Assembly (NCBI GenBank): GCA_020633295.1
Contig: JACKDW010000007.1
Coordinates: 186,001-250,000, forward strand
Origin: Myxococcales bacterium
GTDB lineage: Bacteria > Myxococcota_A > Polyangia > Nannocystales > Nannocystaceae
Length of the DNA: 64,000 nt
Reading direction: 5' to 3'
Shown here: positions 34,720 through 44,534 of the stretch, piece after piece
Position numbering within the stretch: the stretch's first letter is position 1
Layout: each line of letters opens with the position of its first letter
The notes under the pieces: model-generated
Told to the model about the DNA's origin: nothing
The model's input: only the letters and a program-made list of their open reading frames with translations
The model's database searches: none
Made by a program: the position numbers and the translations under genes

Positions 34720-35904
34720 ATGGCTCGCTCCGCGAACGCGACGCGCACCACCGGCGTCCCCTACGCTCCCAAGCCCGCGCTGGCGCGGCTCGTCCGGCGA
34801 CTGGCGTTGCCCGTGCTCGCAGCCGTCGCGCTCGCCGCGGTCGGGTGCAAGCCCAAGGGCATGGAGAACCCGCCGGATCTCGCGCGGACCATCACGCACT
34901 CGCGCGTATCCGCCGACGCCGACCGGCTGATTCAGGCCTTCGCCGATCAGGACATCGCGACGGTCGAGCAGTGGATGACGCCCGCGCTCAAGTCCCAGGT
35001 CAGCCCGCGGCTGCTGAGCGACGCGGCCCTGCGCCTGCGCGCCGATTTTGGGCCGCCGATCGGCATCATGGAGGAGCGCGGTCACCGTGAGGGTCCGCTG
35101 GTCTGGTACTCGGGCCTCGTGATCCACGGGAAGAGCAAGGAGCGCGGCGGCGACGGACAGCTGCGCCTGGTGCTGTACCAGTTCGCGCTCGACCCGGCGG
35201 CCAAGCTCGACAAGCTGCTGGTCCGCGAGCACCTGTACCTCGAGGACCTCGAGCCGCCGGTCGACCACTTCCTGCCCGTCACGCGCTTTCACTTCCCGAG
35301 CACCGGCGAGTGGACCGTCGCGCACGGCGGACGCCGACGCTCGACCAACTACCACCACGGCAGCCGACGTCAGCGCTTCGCCTACGACCTCGTCATGCAC
35401 AACGGCGGCCGCTCGCGACCGCGCGGCCGCTCGCGCAACCGCGACTTCTACTGCTACGGGCGCCCTGTGCTCGCGCCCGCGGCCGGCGTGATCATCAAGG
35501 CCGTCGACGGCGTCGCCGAGAACATCCCCGGCAAGCGCGGCCGCGCGGGCGGCAACGGCGTGCTCATCGATCACGGCTTCGGCGAGATCACGTCGCTGTG
35601 GCACTTCATCCCCGGCACCCTCACGGTCAAGGTCGGCGACCAGGTGACCGTCGGGCAGGTCCTCGGGCGCGTCGGCAACAGCGGCAGCAGCACCGCGCCG
35701 CACATTCACTTCCACGTGTCCCACAACGAGGAGTCGCTGCAGGGCTTCGCGCTGCCGGCCGACTTCGTCGATGTCTACGTCGACGGGCGCTGGCGCGATC
35801 GCGCGATGCCGGTCCGCGGCCAGCGAGTCCGCCCCCTGCACTCCGGTCCGCCGACTCGGGTCGGTCGTCAGGCGCGCGCGCCGGTGGTCTTCCTCGACCT
35901 CTGA
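34720..35904 (+). CDS. M23-family peptidase lipoprotein
   Basis: A 394-residue exported protein. Signal peptide (LVRRLALPVLAAVALAAVGC) with lipobox AVGC and lipidated Cys43 (inferred). Residues about 60-170 resemble DUF3887-like periplasmic domains. The M23 LytM fold is C-terminal: His213 and Asp223 in NYHHGSRRQRFAYDLV, then HIHFHVSH with His328, His330 and His332. The set is complete, so it could be an active endopeptidase cutting peptidoglycan crossbridges, though many LytM proteins are regulators. The ATG at 34720 is supported by the signal peptide; the reading frame continues upstream without sense. It is divergent from the second DnaK gene. Confidence 0.87.
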   Translation: MARSANATRTTGVPYAPKPALARLVRRLALPVLAAVALAAVGCKPKGMENPPDLARTITHSRVSADADRLIQAFADQDIATVEQWMTPALKSQVSPRLLSDAALRLRADFGPPIGIMEERGHREGPLVWYSGLVIHGKSKERGGDGQLRLVLYQFALDPAAKLDKLLVREHLYLEDLEPPVDHFLPVTRFHFPSTGEWTVAHGGRRRSTNYHHGSRRQRFAYDLVMHNGGRSRPRGRSRNRDFYCYGRPVLAPAAGVIIKAVDGVAENIPGKRGRAGGNGVLIDHGFGEITSLWHFIPGTLTVKVGDQVTVGQVLGRVGNSGSSTAPHIHFHVSHNEESLQGFALPADFVDVYVDGRWRDRAMPVRGQRVRPLHSGPPTRVGRQARAPVVFLDL

Positions 35905-35908
35905 CGCG

Positions 35909-36874
35909 CTACTCGTCCTTCGCGGGATCGGGCTCGCGCAGCGCGTCGATCAGATCAGCCGCCCGCCCCTGGGCCCGGGGGTGCGCGCGCTCGTAGACAT
36001 CCGTGACGTGCCCGAGATCGAGGTGGGTGTAGCGCTCGGTCGTCGACAGGGACGCGTGCCCGAGCATGGCCTGAATGCTGCGCAGGTCGCAGCCGCTCTC
36101 GAGCAGGTGCGTGGCGAAGCTGTGGCGCAGGCCGTGGGGCCCGACGCGGGCGCGCGCGCCGGTCGCCAGGCAGCGGCGATAGACGAGCTCGCGGACGCTG
36201 CGCTCGCCGAGCCGGCGGCCGCGGCGGTTGAGGAACAGCGCGTCGGTGCGCGGGCCCGGGCGCAGCAGGCCGTCGCGCGCGGCCAGGTAGCGCCGCAGCG
36301 CCGCCGCCCCCCGCGTGCCCAGCGGCGCGACGCGATCCTTGCCGCCCTTGCCGCGAACCACGCGCAGCTCGAGCTCATCGCCGTGCCAGCGCAGGTCCGG
36401 GAGGTTGAGCGCGACGCACTCGCTGACGCGCAGCCCGGCGCCGTACAGGACCTCGAGCACGGCCCGGTCACGCTCGCCGAGGACGCCCGCGCGGTGCCCC
36501 GGCGCGTCGATGATCGCCGTGATGTCCTCGACCGGCAGCGCGACCGGCAGCGGCTTGCGCTGCTTCGGCCTCCGCACGAGGGTCGCCGCGTTGTCCGCCA
36601 CGAGCCCCGCGCGGCGCATGAATTCACCGAAGCTGCGCACGGCCGAGAGCGCGCGCGCCATCGAGCTCGGGCTCGCGCGCCTCGTGTGCAGCGCCGCCAG
36701 GTGCGCCCGCAGCTCGCGCTGATCGAAGTCCGCCGGGGTCGGCTCACGGCCGCGCCGCGCCTCGATCGTGGCCAAGAGCGCCTCGATGTCGCCGGCGTAG
36801 GCGCGCAGGGTGTGGGGCGAGACCCGCACCTCGTGCTCGAGGTGCTCGAGAAACCGGGCGAGCGCGTCCCGCAC
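35909..36874 (-). CDS. xerC: Site-specific tyrosine recombinase XerC
   Basis: Tyrosine recombinase of the XerC/XerD type, resolving chromosome dimers at dif, 321 residues. The N-terminal core-binding domain begins RFLEHLEHEVRVSPHTLRAYAGDI. The catalytic domain holds the Arg (YGAGLRVSECVAL), the Lys (GKGGKDRVAPLG), the His-x-x-Arg (GPHGLRHSFATHLLESG), and the terminal GHASLSTTERYTHL with the nucleophile Tyr. XerC versus XerD is judged by overall similarity and position and is not certain. GTG at 36874 has TAGGT upstream. No attachment site or other mobile-element gene adjoins it, so it is chromosomal. Confidence 0.9.
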   Translation of the reverse strand: MRDALARFLEHLEHEVRVSPHTLRAYAGDIEALLATIEARRGREPTPADFDQRELRAHLAALHTRRASPSSMARALSAVRSFGEFMRRAGLVADNAATLVRRPKQRKPLPVALPVEDITAIIDAPGHRAGVLGERDRAVLEVLYGAGLRVSECVALNLPDLRWHGDELELRVVRGKGGKDRVAPLGTRGAAALRRYLAARDGLLRPGPRTDALFLNRRGRRLGERSVRELVYRRCLATGARARVGPHGLRHSFATHLLESGCDLRSIQAMLGHASLSTTERYTHLDLGHVTDVYERAHPRAQGRAADLIDALREPDPAKDE

Positions 36875-36932
36875 CCCATCGACCTACCGCAGCGCGGGGC
36901 TCAGCGCCAGAAATCGCCGCTGCGCCCCGGGC

Positions 36933-38723
36933 TCAGGGGCAGGCCACGTCGGTCTGGACCGTCACGTCGCGATCGCGCAGCGCCTTGATGTCCGGGCAGT
37001 CATCCTCCCCGAGCTGCGTCCCCTTGACCGCGATGATGTCGCCGCTGCGGAACGCGACGAACGGCACGAGCGGCGCGAGGCTGGTCAGCGGCGCGTCGGT
37101 GAGGTCGATGTTGGCGATCTTCTCGAGGTCCGCGACGCCGTCGATCGACGCGACCGAGGTGCGCGCGAGCCCGAGCGTGCGCAGCTGGGTGAACGGGACG
37201 AAGGGCGCGAGCGAGCTTACGTCGCTGCCCGACAGCGTAAGCGTCTCGAGGGTCTGCAAGGGCTGCAGCGCGGTCACGTCGCTGATGCCGGTGTCGGCCA
37301 GGTTGAGCGTCTCGAGCCCGGGGATCCCGGCGATCGCCGTGAGCGCCGTGGGGTCGACGAGCGACTCTGTGAGCGTCAGGATCCGGAGCGTCTCGATGTT
37401 CGCCAGCGGCCCGAAGTCGAGGGTCGCGCTGCGCGGGATCTCGACGTGGCGCAGGAACGCGAGGTTCGCCAGCGGCGTGAGGTCGTGGTTCAAAAACCCG
37501 CCGCCGGCGCCGAAGTGATCGAGCGCCGGCAGGGCCGCGACCGGCCCGAAGTCCTGCAGCGACGGGTTGTCGCGCACGTCGAGCCAGAGCAGGTACGACA
37601 GCCCGGCGACCGGGCCGAGGTCCGTGATGTCGTTCTCGCGCAGCATGAGCGTGACCAGGGACGACAGCGAGCCGACGTCGCCGAGGTCCGTGATCAGGTT
37701 CTCGTCCAGCTCGAGCACGGTCAGCGAGTCGAGGCCCGCGAGGTCGTCGATCGACGCGATCAGGTTGTCCTCGAGCCGAATCTCGAGCAGCTGCGGCTTG
37801 CCGCCGACCCCGACCATGCTGACCAGCATGTTGTGGCTGGCCTCGAGGTCACGCAGGCGCGTGAGCCCGGCCAGCGGCACCAGCGTCGTGAGGAGGTTGT
37901 TGTCGAGGTCGAGGTACTCGAGCTCCGTGAGCCCGGCCAGCGGCCCCACGTCGGTGAGGTTGTTGCGGCTGACGTCGAGCGAGAACAGCCGCGAGTGCCC
38001 GGACAGCGCCTCGAGCGAGCCGATCGCGTTGTTGTTCGCGAACAGCGAGTCGAGCGCCATGAGCTTCGACAGCGAGCTGATGTCGGTGACCCCGTTGGCC
38101 GAGATGTCGAGGTACTGCAGCGCGAGCAGGCCGCGCAGCGGCGTGAGGTCCGTGGTCCCCGTGGACGCGAGCCCGAGCTTCTCGAGCTTCGTCAGCCCCT
38201 CGATCGGCGTGAGCGCCTCGACCGGGTTGCCGGCCAGATCGAGCTCGCGCAGCTCCGTCAGGCTCGCGAGCGGGCCGAGGTCCTTGATCTCGTTCTTCGC
38301 CAGCCCGAGCGAGACGAGCCCCGTGGCGCACTCGATCCCGGCGAGCTCCTTGATCCCGCGCTCGTTGGCCTTGAGCCCCGTGAGCTCCGCGAGGCGCTCT
38401 GCCTCGATCACGAGCACCGGCTCGCCGTCGGTCTCGGGGTCCACCGGGTCGCCGTCCGTGTCCGTGTCCCCCGAGGGCGGAGGCGTCCCGATCACGTCGA
38501 TCAGCAGCTCACGCAGCGCCTCATCGGGGACGTCGATCTCGCCGACGCACTCGATCGGCTCGTACTCCATCATCTCGCCGTCATCGCCGCACCCGAAGGC
38601 GGCGAGGGCGAGTGTGAGTGTGGTGGTGATGGTGGTGATGGTGACGAGCGCCGTCGGCCCGCGCGCGAGGCGGCGCGAACGAGTCCACGAGCTCAGCTCA
38701 AGGCGTTGTCCGTGCACGTCCAC
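36933..38723 (-). CDS. Leucine-rich-repeat lipoprotein (internalin-like)
   Basis: A 596-residue surface or periplasmic protein. Signal (TALVTITTITTTLTLALAAFGC) ends at Cys45 with a lipobox-like AFGC. An acidic linker (PSGDTDTDGDPVDPETDGEP) follows, then about 20 repeats of 20-24 residues with the pattern LtgLxxLxxLDLxxNxLtDxxPLag from about residue 110 to 560, and a Cys-containing end (GEDDCPDIKAL, TDVACP). Such SDS22/internalin-type arrays bind proteins. A GTG at 38723 starts the frame and no strong ribosome site was found. No partner is adjacent. The role is unknown. Confidence 0.85.
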   Translation of the reverse strand: MDVHGQRLELSSWTRSRRLARGPTALVTITTITTTLTLALAAFGCGDDGEMMEYEPIECVGEIDVPDEALRELLIDVIGTPPPSGDTDTDGDPVDPETDGEPVLVIEAERLAELTGLKANERGIKELAGIECATGLVSLGLAKNEIKDLGPLASLTELRELDLAGNPVEALTPIEGLTKLEKLGLASTGTTDLTPLRGLLALQYLDISANGVTDISSLSKLMALDSLFANNNAIGSLEALSGHSRLFSLDVSRNNLTDVGPLAGLTELEYLDLDNNLLTTLVPLAGLTRLRDLEASHNMLVSMVGVGGKPQLLEIRLEDNLIASIDDLAGLDSLTVLELDENLITDLGDVGSLSSLVTLMLRENDITDLGPVAGLSYLLWLDVRDNPSLQDFGPVAALPALDHFGAGGGFLNHDLTPLANLAFLRHVEIPRSATLDFGPLANIETLRILTLTESLVDPTALTAIAGIPGLETLNLADTGISDVTALQPLQTLETLTLSGSDVSSLAPFVPFTQLRTLGLARTSVASIDGVADLEKIANIDLTDAPLTSLAPLVPFVAFRSGDIIAVKGTQLGEDDCPDIKALRDRDVTVQTDVACP

Positions 38724-38791
38724 TCACGACGTTAACACAGGTCGCAAACCGCTGTCCTGACCACCTGTGCGGTGCGCGCGAGTTGCACCAG

Positions 38792-40957
38792 TCACTCGCC
38801 GAACAGCGGCACCGGCACGAGCGTCGAGCCCGTCAGTCGGTCCTGCAGATCGGCCAGCAGCTCCGGATCGAGGCCATAGGTGCCCACCATCACCATGTGC
38901 CCCTTGAAGTGGTGGCGCGCGTGGAACTCGACGAGCGAGTCGAGCGCGGCGCGCAGGTCACTCTCCCCCGGCTTGGTCTGGTCCGGGACCAGCGCGAGGT
39001 AGACGGTGATGTCATCGGGCGCCAGCTCCGTGAGTTCGCTGAAGATCCGCACGATGTTGCCCTCGATCCCCTCGGGCCGGACCGAGTCCTGCGCCACGCG
39101 GTAGACGCTCTCCGAGGAGACCAGGGAGGTCATGTGAAAGACCACGACCTGGCGGTACGGGATCCCCGTCGTCTTGGTCTGCAGGCGCGCGAGTTCGAAC
39201 GCCTTCGACAGCAGGCGGCCGATTCGGACGTTGTTGACGGCGACCACGACCGTGCGGTCCTGGGTCTCGATCGCGGTCGACGGCACGGTCTCGACGACCT
39301 GGCGGAAGTAGCGGTAGCCCGCCCGCATCAGCGGTCGGTGGTTGTAGCTCAGCAGCACGAGGCCGACGAGCACGAGCGCGATCGTGACCAGGTCGCGGAG
39401 CTCGTCGATGTGCACGCGGTTGGCGGACCACATGCTCAGCAGCGCGTAGGAGAGCACCGCGAGCCCGACGACCGCGCCGATCGGCACCGTCGTCCCGAAC
39501 GCGCGGATGTTCCAGGGCGCCGTGTACACGCGCCGGTCGTTGCCCTTGAACTTGCGCAGCAGGATGAAGGCGACCATCCCGGAGAACATCACCAGCGCGA
39601 AGGTCGCGCCGTACCAGCGCTCGAGCACCGGCAGCGACCAGCCCGCCTCCATGGCGAGCAAGAAGGCCGCGACCAGCATGAGCCAGTGGATCCGCTCGAA
39701 CGCGCCGTTCGTGTTCGGAGTCAGGAGCGCGCGCGGCATCAGGTCGTCGCGCGCCATCGTGCGCCACAGGCCGCGCGCGCCGGCGAAGCCCGTGTTCGTG
39801 GCGCCGATGAGCATGAACGCCGCGTTGGCGACGATCACGACCTGCCAGACGCTCGCCAGGCCCGGCGAGCCCGTCACCCCCTCGACCGCGTACTTGCCGA
39901 GGATCGCCAGCAGCTCGCCGTGGTGCGTCGCCAGGATCTCGGGCGGCACGATCAGGAACACGAGCAGGCACGTCGAGCCGCCGATCGCCAGCAGGATCGA
40001 GAGCATCCACGTGTAGATCTTCGGGACGTCGCGCCGCGGGTTCTGGAGCTCCTCGGGGATGTTCATCACCGACTCGACCCCGGACGCGCCGAGGATCGAG
40101 CTGCCCACGCCCGCGAGGATCAGCGGCGCGCCGAGCATCGCCAGGCCGGGCAAGAACGAGTGGTCGAAGCTCAGCTCGCCGGTGTCGTGCTTCTCGATCT
40201 CGACGCCCGCAGGCAGCTGCACGCCGTGGATCAGCGCCTCGAAGTTGCCCCCCTGGAGCACCAGGCACAAAAGCCCGAAGATGATCGTGATCGACATCAC
40301 CAGCAGGTTGATGAGGAAGATCGTCTTGCTGACCTTGACCGACTCCTTGAGGCCCTCGTTGTTGAGGATGAACAGCATGATCAGCGGCGCGAACATCACG
40401 ACCGCGCCCTTGGCCGACATCACCGAGGAGAGCACGGCCGCGAGCACGCTCGTGACCAGCACCGCGATCGAGATCCGCCGCCACTGCCTGGGCATGACCC
40501 AGACGCCGAACGCGATCGACGGGATCGCCGACAGCCCGATCGCCGCCAGCGCCCGGGCCCCCGGGCGCGCGATCCCGCGGACCAGGGACATCACGTAGTC
40601 GCTGTAGCTGAGCAGGCTGACGATCGCCGTGGCGACGTAGGAGAACGAGATGATGACGCCCACGAGCGCGGCCGCGATGATCGCGAGCTTGCCGAGGTGC
40701 CCCAGCGCGTAGCGCGTCATCACGTACGTGCCGCCGTTCGAGAGCGTCAGCAGGACCGCCTCGATGTACAGCGGCGCGAGCAAGAACAGCAGCAGGTACA
40801 GCCCGATCTGGAAGGCTGGCGTCGCGTAGCCGACCCCGGCGAGCAGCAGGAATCCGGAGGCGTAATAGGGGGACGTCAGCGGATCCGGGCCGACGAGGAA
40901 CAGGCCCTCACGCCAGCTCAGGGATGGTGCATGTTGCTCTTCGTGCTTGCCGGTCAA
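38792..40957 (-). CDS. APC-superfamily permease with soluble C-terminal domain
   Basis: A 721-residue transporter. About 12 hydrophobic segments cover residues 30-540, e.g. PAFQIGLYLLLFLLAPLYI, FLINLLVMSITIIFGLLCLV and WLMLVAAFLLAMEAGW, with the APC-type first helix region GPDPLTSPYYASG. After that comes a soluble tail of about 170 residues (DRTVVVAVNNVRIGRLLSKAFELAR, HMTSLVSSESVYRVA, MVMVGTYGLDPELL) resembling a cytosolic regulatory domain. TTG at 40957 is the only start in frame and has GGAGCGG six bases upstream. Substrate (amino acid or cation-chloride type) is not decidable. Confidence 0.83.
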   Translation of the reverse strand: MTGKHEEQHAPSLSWREGLFLVGPDPLTSPYYASGFLLLAGVGYATPAFQIGLYLLLFLLAPLYIEAVLLTLSNGGTYVMTRYALGHLGKLAIIAAALVGVIISFSYVATAIVSLLSYSDYVMSLVRGIARPGARALAAIGLSAIPSIAFGVWVMPRQWRRISIAVLVTSVLAAVLSSVMSAKGAVVMFAPLIMLFILNNEGLKESVKVSKTIFLINLLVMSITIIFGLLCLVLQGGNFEALIHGVQLPAGVEIEKHDTGELSFDHSFLPGLAMLGAPLILAGVGSSILGASGVESVMNIPEELQNPRRDVPKIYTWMLSILLAIGGSTCLLVFLIVPPEILATHHGELLAILGKYAVEGVTGSPGLASVWQVVIVANAAFMLIGATNTGFAGARGLWRTMARDDLMPRALLTPNTNGAFERIHWLMLVAAFLLAMEAGWSLPVLERWYGATFALVMFSGMVAFILLRKFKGNDRRVYTAPWNIRAFGTTVPIGAVVGLAVLSYALLSMWSANRVHIDELRDLVTIALVLVGLVLLSYNHRPLMRAGYRYFRQVVETVPSTAIETQDRTVVVAVNNVRIGRLLSKAFELARLQTKTTGIPYRQVVVFHMTSLVSSESVYRVAQDSVRPEGIEGNIVRIFSELTELAPDDITVYLALVPDQTKPGESDLRAALDSLVEFHARHHFKGHMVMVGTYGLDPELLADLQDRLTGSTLVPVPLFGE

Positions 40958-41124
40958 AGGCCGCTCCGCATCGGGGGACGGGCGTTAAATGCTCCTGTTC
41001 ACGACCGCTGACAAGCGAGCGCGGGCGCGCGTCCAGCGAACCTGGACGGAACGGCCGCGAGCGCCGGATCTCGGCGCGTAAAAATTCCATCAACGAAATC
41101 CGCGAAGAAATCCGCGAGCCTTTC

Positions 41125-41162
41125 GAACAGAGAAAGCCGCGGGATCGCTCGATCCCGCGGCT
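41125..41162 (-). terminator. Rho-independent terminator of the Gld-type ABC operon
   Basis: A near-perfect 13-bp inverted repeat, AGCCGCGGGATCG / CGATCCCGCGGCT (41135-41147 with 41150-41162), is followed on the minus strand by TTTCTCTGTT, 40 nt after the DUF4340 gene stop. Confidence 0.75.
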
Positions 41163-41201
41163 GCTTGAAAGCGCTCGTGCGGCGCTCTCTTTGCCTACTT
41201 C

Positions 41202-42560
41202 CTACTTCTTCTCTTCGGTCTTCGGCGCGTCCTTGAAGAACTCGTCGAACGGCTTGTGCATCTGCTCGAAGCTGTCCTCGCCGATGACGTAGAACCACTT
41301 GTCGAAGCGCTTGCGCAGCTTGTCGGCCTCCTTGAAGCCCTCGGTCTCCTCCGGGGGCTTGGGCGGCGCGGCCGCGGGCGCGTCCTCCGGCGTCGAGCCG
41401 TCCTCGGCGGGCGGCGGCGGCGTCGGCTGGTTCGTCGTGTCGGCGACGGCGTCGTAGCTGACGTTGACGAACATGAACCGGTTGGCCTGCTTGTCCTCGC
41501 CCGCGGCCTCGTCGCCGGCGGCGTCCTTGGGCTTGGCGCCGGCGGTCAGCTCCGCGCCGCTGCCGAGCGCGACCTCGCCGAAGTACAGCGTGTAGACCAC
41601 GCCGTTCTTGAGCACGATCTGGATCTCGCCCTCGTTGCCGAACAGCTGCTTGCCGTCGGGCGTGACGAAGAAGCCCTTGGACTGCAGCGCGCCGAAGGTC
41701 AGCATCGCCGGGCGCGGGCGCACGCCGACGATCTTGAGGCGATCGGCGGCGCCGACGATCCGCTTGACCGCGAGCTCGTCGAGCACCTTGCCCTCGGGGG
41801 CGCCGAGCGTCGGCTCCGGCGGCGCGAGGTACCAGCCGTCCTCCTTCGACGCCGGGTCGCTCGGGTTCTTGCCCATGCGCGCGCGCATCGGCTTGCGGTC
41901 GATGACCTGCCCGACCTTCTCGTCGACCTTGTAGGCGTTGCTGACGACCTCGTAGACGTCGTCGCGCTCGAGCAGCAGGAGGTCGTCCTCGATCCAGTCG
42001 GCGAAGTCGGTCGAGACGTCGAGCTTGAGCTTGCTCGCGTAGACGCGGTTCTTGTCGGGGAAGCGGACGTACTTGTAGCCGTCCTTGGTCGACACGTCGT
42101 CGCCGACGATGACGTCGACGAGCGTGGTCCCCGAGGCGTCCTTGATGATGATGTGCTGCCCGGTGCCCTCGCCCTTGCCCTCCCCCTCCTCGGGGTTGAT
42201 CACGCCGAAGGACTCGTGGTCCTCCTTGCGATCGCTCTGGACGATGTCCTTCTTGACGCCGATGAAGCTGGCCGCGGCCTTGCCCATGTGCTCGGCGGCG
42301 TCAGCCGGGTAGTCGTTGTGGCTCGGGATGACCCACACGCCCTCCTTGAGCTCGACCTTGAACTGGTCGAAGCGGGCCTCCTCCTCGTTCCAGGTGATGA
42401 CCTCGAGCGAGGCGGCGGCCTCCGGATCGGTGAACGTGGGAAACAGCTCCTCGCCGCTGTCCTGGTAGGGCTTGACCTCGACCTCGACGGGACGCATCGC
42501 GTACGCCCCCCCGAGGCTCGCCAGGGCGACGACAACACTGAGCGCGGTCATACGGTTCAT
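41202..42560 (-). CDS. DUF4340 domain protein, gliding/ABC operon end
   Basis: A 452-residue protein with one N-terminal hydrophobic segment (MTALSVVVALASLGGAYA). It is a periplasmic DUF4340-type protein: LEVITWNEEEARFDQFKVELKEGVWVIP, then repeated strands such as GTTLVDVIVGDDV and YKYVRFPDKNRVY. The end has a Pro/Glu-rich stretch (PTPPPPAEDGSTPEDAPAAAPP) and a charged helix (KEADKLRKRFDKW). ATGA at 42557-42560 overlaps the Gldg-like gene stop, so it is the last gene of that operon. DUF4340 proteins commonly accompany Gldg and GldA/GldF-like ABC transporters; the function is not known. Confidence 0.85.
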   Translation of the reverse strand: MNRMTALSVVVALASLGGAYAMRPVEVEVKPYQDSGEELFPTFTDPEAAASLEVITWNEEEARFDQFKVELKEGVWVIPSHNDYPADAAEHMGKAAASFIGVKKDIVQSDRKEDHESFGVINPEEGEGKGEGTGQHIIIKDASGTTLVDVIVGDDVSTKDGYKYVRFPDKNRVYASKLKLDVSTDFADWIEDDLLLLERDDVYEVVSNAYKVDEKVGQVIDRKPMRARMGKNPSDPASKEDGWYLAPPEPTLGAPEGKVLDELAVKRIVGAADRLKIVGVRPRPAMLTFGALQSKGFFVTPDGKQLFGNEGEIQIVLKNGVVYTLYFGEVALGSGAELTAGAKPKDAAGDEAAGEDKQANRFMFVNVSYDAVADTTNQPTPPPPAEDGSTPEDAPAAAPPKPPEETEGFKEADKLRKRFDKWFYVIGEDSFEQMHKPFDEFFKDAPKTEEKK

Positions 42561-44500
42561 GCTGCACCTCGCTTCTTGCGGGCGGCCGGGATCGCGTCGC
42601 GCTCACGGCGACGCCTGCGGCCGAAGATAAGCGCGCCGAGCAGCAGCGCCGGGATCGGCGGCACGAGCACGGCGAACAAACGCACCTTGTTCTGCTGATC
42701 GTCGACCTTGCGGGCCAGCTCGGCCTCGGCGCGGGTGATCGCGCGGGCCTTCTCGCGCTCGATCCGCTCGGTCTTGGCGTTGAGTCGGCGATTCTCGGCG
42801 TCCTCGGCCGACTGGATCAGGACCGCCTTGGTCGTCTCGTCGACGCCCTCGCGCTCCTGGATCTGCTTGACCTTGGCCTCGAGCGCGGCCTTGGCCTGGG
42901 CGAGCTCGGCCTCGGCGCGCTCGCTCGCGTTCTTGACCTCGGTCTCTTTCTGGTCGACGGCCTCCTCGGTCAGCTCGTCGATCTTGGTCAAGCGGCGGTA
43001 CTTGGAACGACGCTTGCGCAGCGCGACGAGGCTCTCGTCGCCCGCGAGCGAGTCGATGGCGTTGAGCAGGAACATCACGTTGTCGAACCGGATGTCGACC
43101 AGGCCGTCGCCGTCGATGTCCCCGCCGCGCTCGTGGAACGCGAAGAACTGGTCGCCGAACAGGTCGAGGTCGGCGAGCACGATGACGTTGCGCGGCTTGC
43201 TCTCCTCGCCCGAGGTCGCGGCGCCGGCGATCCGCGCGCCGACGATGTGCTGGGTCGCGTCGAGGTTGCGGGTGCGCGGGATGATCGGCCCGTTGACGCC
43301 GAACAGCGGGTGGCGCTGGACCAGCTCTTCGAAGTTGTGGGTGCCCGTGCGGTCGCCGACCTGCAGCAGCGGCACGAACTCCGCCTCCGCGCCCGAGACC
43401 GGCGCGATGCTGCCGCCGAACAGCGCGACGACCTCGGACAGGCCGTCGACGATGGGATCCCCGCCCTCAAACGGCCGCGTCATGAACACGATGTGCGGCG
43501 GCGCCTGGGCGGCGATCTTGTTCGGGTTGTCGAGGTCGAAGACGATCTTGTCGGGGTTCCACTCGACGCCGACGTGGCGCAGCAGCGCCTCGTAGTCGCC
43601 CTTGGGCTCGGCGCCCTCCTGCTGCATGCCGAACATCTGGTTCTGCTGGCCCGGCGGCGGCAGCTTGGGCTCGCGCGGCGCGAGCCGCAGGTCGAACAGC
43701 GGGAACGGGTCGACGGTCAGCAGCGCGGGGCGCCCGGCGTCGATGTAGGCCTTGACGTGATCGAGCTCGTCCTGGGCGCACGAGCTGAGCTGCGGGACCA
43801 GCAGCACGTCGACGTCGTCGGGGACCGCCGCCTTGGGGTTGAGGCTGCGGACCTCGTACTGCTTCTTGAGCTCGCCGATGACGCGCCAGGCAGGATCCTG
43901 GCGGCGCGCCTGCAGGTCGAAGTTGCCCATGATGGTCGCGTCCGTGCGCAGCACGCCGACGACCTTCTTCTTCTCCTGCGTCACCGTCCGCAGGGCGCGG
44001 ACGAGCTCGTACTCGACCGAGAGGCCGCGGTCGAAGAACGGGATCACGTCCTCGTGCGGGCCGCTGACCATGGCGAGGCCGAGGAACACCTGCATGTCGG
44101 TGAGGCGCCCGCCCTCGCGGTTCATCAGGCGCACCGGCTCGATCTGGTACTTGTCGCTGGCCTCCTCGGCCTCGGGCGAGTACGGCTCCGGCTCGATGAT
44201 GCGGACCGTGAGCCCCTCGGCGCCGGCGGCCTTGAACTCGCGCAGGATGTTGAGCAGGCGCGCGCGCGTGGTCACGTACTCGCGCGGCACCTCCTTCGAG
44301 ATGTACGCGTGGATCACGACCGGGCGGTCCGGCGAGATCGACTTGACCAGCTCTGTGGTCGCGCCGGTGATCTCGCTGATCCGCTCGCGGGTCACGTCCT
44401 TGCGGACGTTGGACTGCTGGGCCATGTAGGTGAGCGAGCCCGCAGTCACGACCGCGCACAGGAAGCGAATGAGTCGGTGATGTCTGGATCGCAGAGCCAT
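42557..44500 (-). CDS. GldG-like ABC-transporter auxiliary protein
   Basis: A 647-residue protein (ATG at 44500; TTG at 44506 would add two residues). An N-terminal TM (LIRFLCAVVTAGSLTYMA) leads into the GldG/ABC-auxiliary domain: SPDRPVVIHAYISKEVP, LNILREFKAAGAEGLTVRII, DVLLVPQLSSCAQDEL, PHIVFMTRPFEGG. A long charged helical region follows (KIDELTEEAVDQKETEVKNASERAEAELAQAKAALEAK) and then a final TM (LFAVLVPPIPALLLGALIFG) with a basic RRRRRERD end. Together with the ATPase and permease it forms a Gld-type ABC machine. GldA/F/G are needed for gliding in Bacteroidetes, but similar sets in myxobacteria may serve other roles. Confidence 0.85.
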   Translation of the reverse strand: MALRSRHHRLIRFLCAVVTAGSLTYMAQQSNVRKDVTRERISEITGATTELVKSISPDRPVVIHAYISKEVPREYVTTRARLLNILREFKAAGAEGLTVRIIEPEPYSPEAEEASDKYQIEPVRLMNREGGRLTDMQVFLGLAMVSGPHEDVIPFFDRGLSVEYELVRALRTVTQEKKKVVGVLRTDATIMGNFDLQARRQDPAWRVIGELKKQYEVRSLNPKAAVPDDVDVLLVPQLSSCAQDELDHVKAYIDAGRPALLTVDPFPLFDLRLAPREPKLPPPGQQNQMFGMQQEGAEPKGDYEALLRHVGVEWNPDKIVFDLDNPNKIAAQAPPHIVFMTRPFEGGDPIVDGLSEVVALFGGSIAPVSGAEAEFVPLLQVGDRTGTHNFEELVQRHPLFGVNGPIIPRTRNLDATQHIVGARIAGAATSGEESKPRNVIVLADLDLFGDQFFAFHERGGDIDGDGLVDIRFDNVMFLLNAIDSLAGDESLVALRKRRSKYRRLTKIDELTEEAVDQKETEVKNASERAEAELAQAKAALEAKVKQIQEREGVDETTKAVLIQSAEDAENRRLNAKTERIEREKARAITRAEAELARKVDDQQNKVRLFAVLVPPIPALLLGALIFGRRRRRERDAIPAARKKRGAA

Positions 44501-44534
44501 CGTCAAACTACTCCAGTGGTTTTGGTGCCGCGGG

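Noticed and set aside
38783..41011. Long plus-strand frame opposite the APC permease
   Set aside because: Antisense shadow; the minus-strand frame has TM helices.
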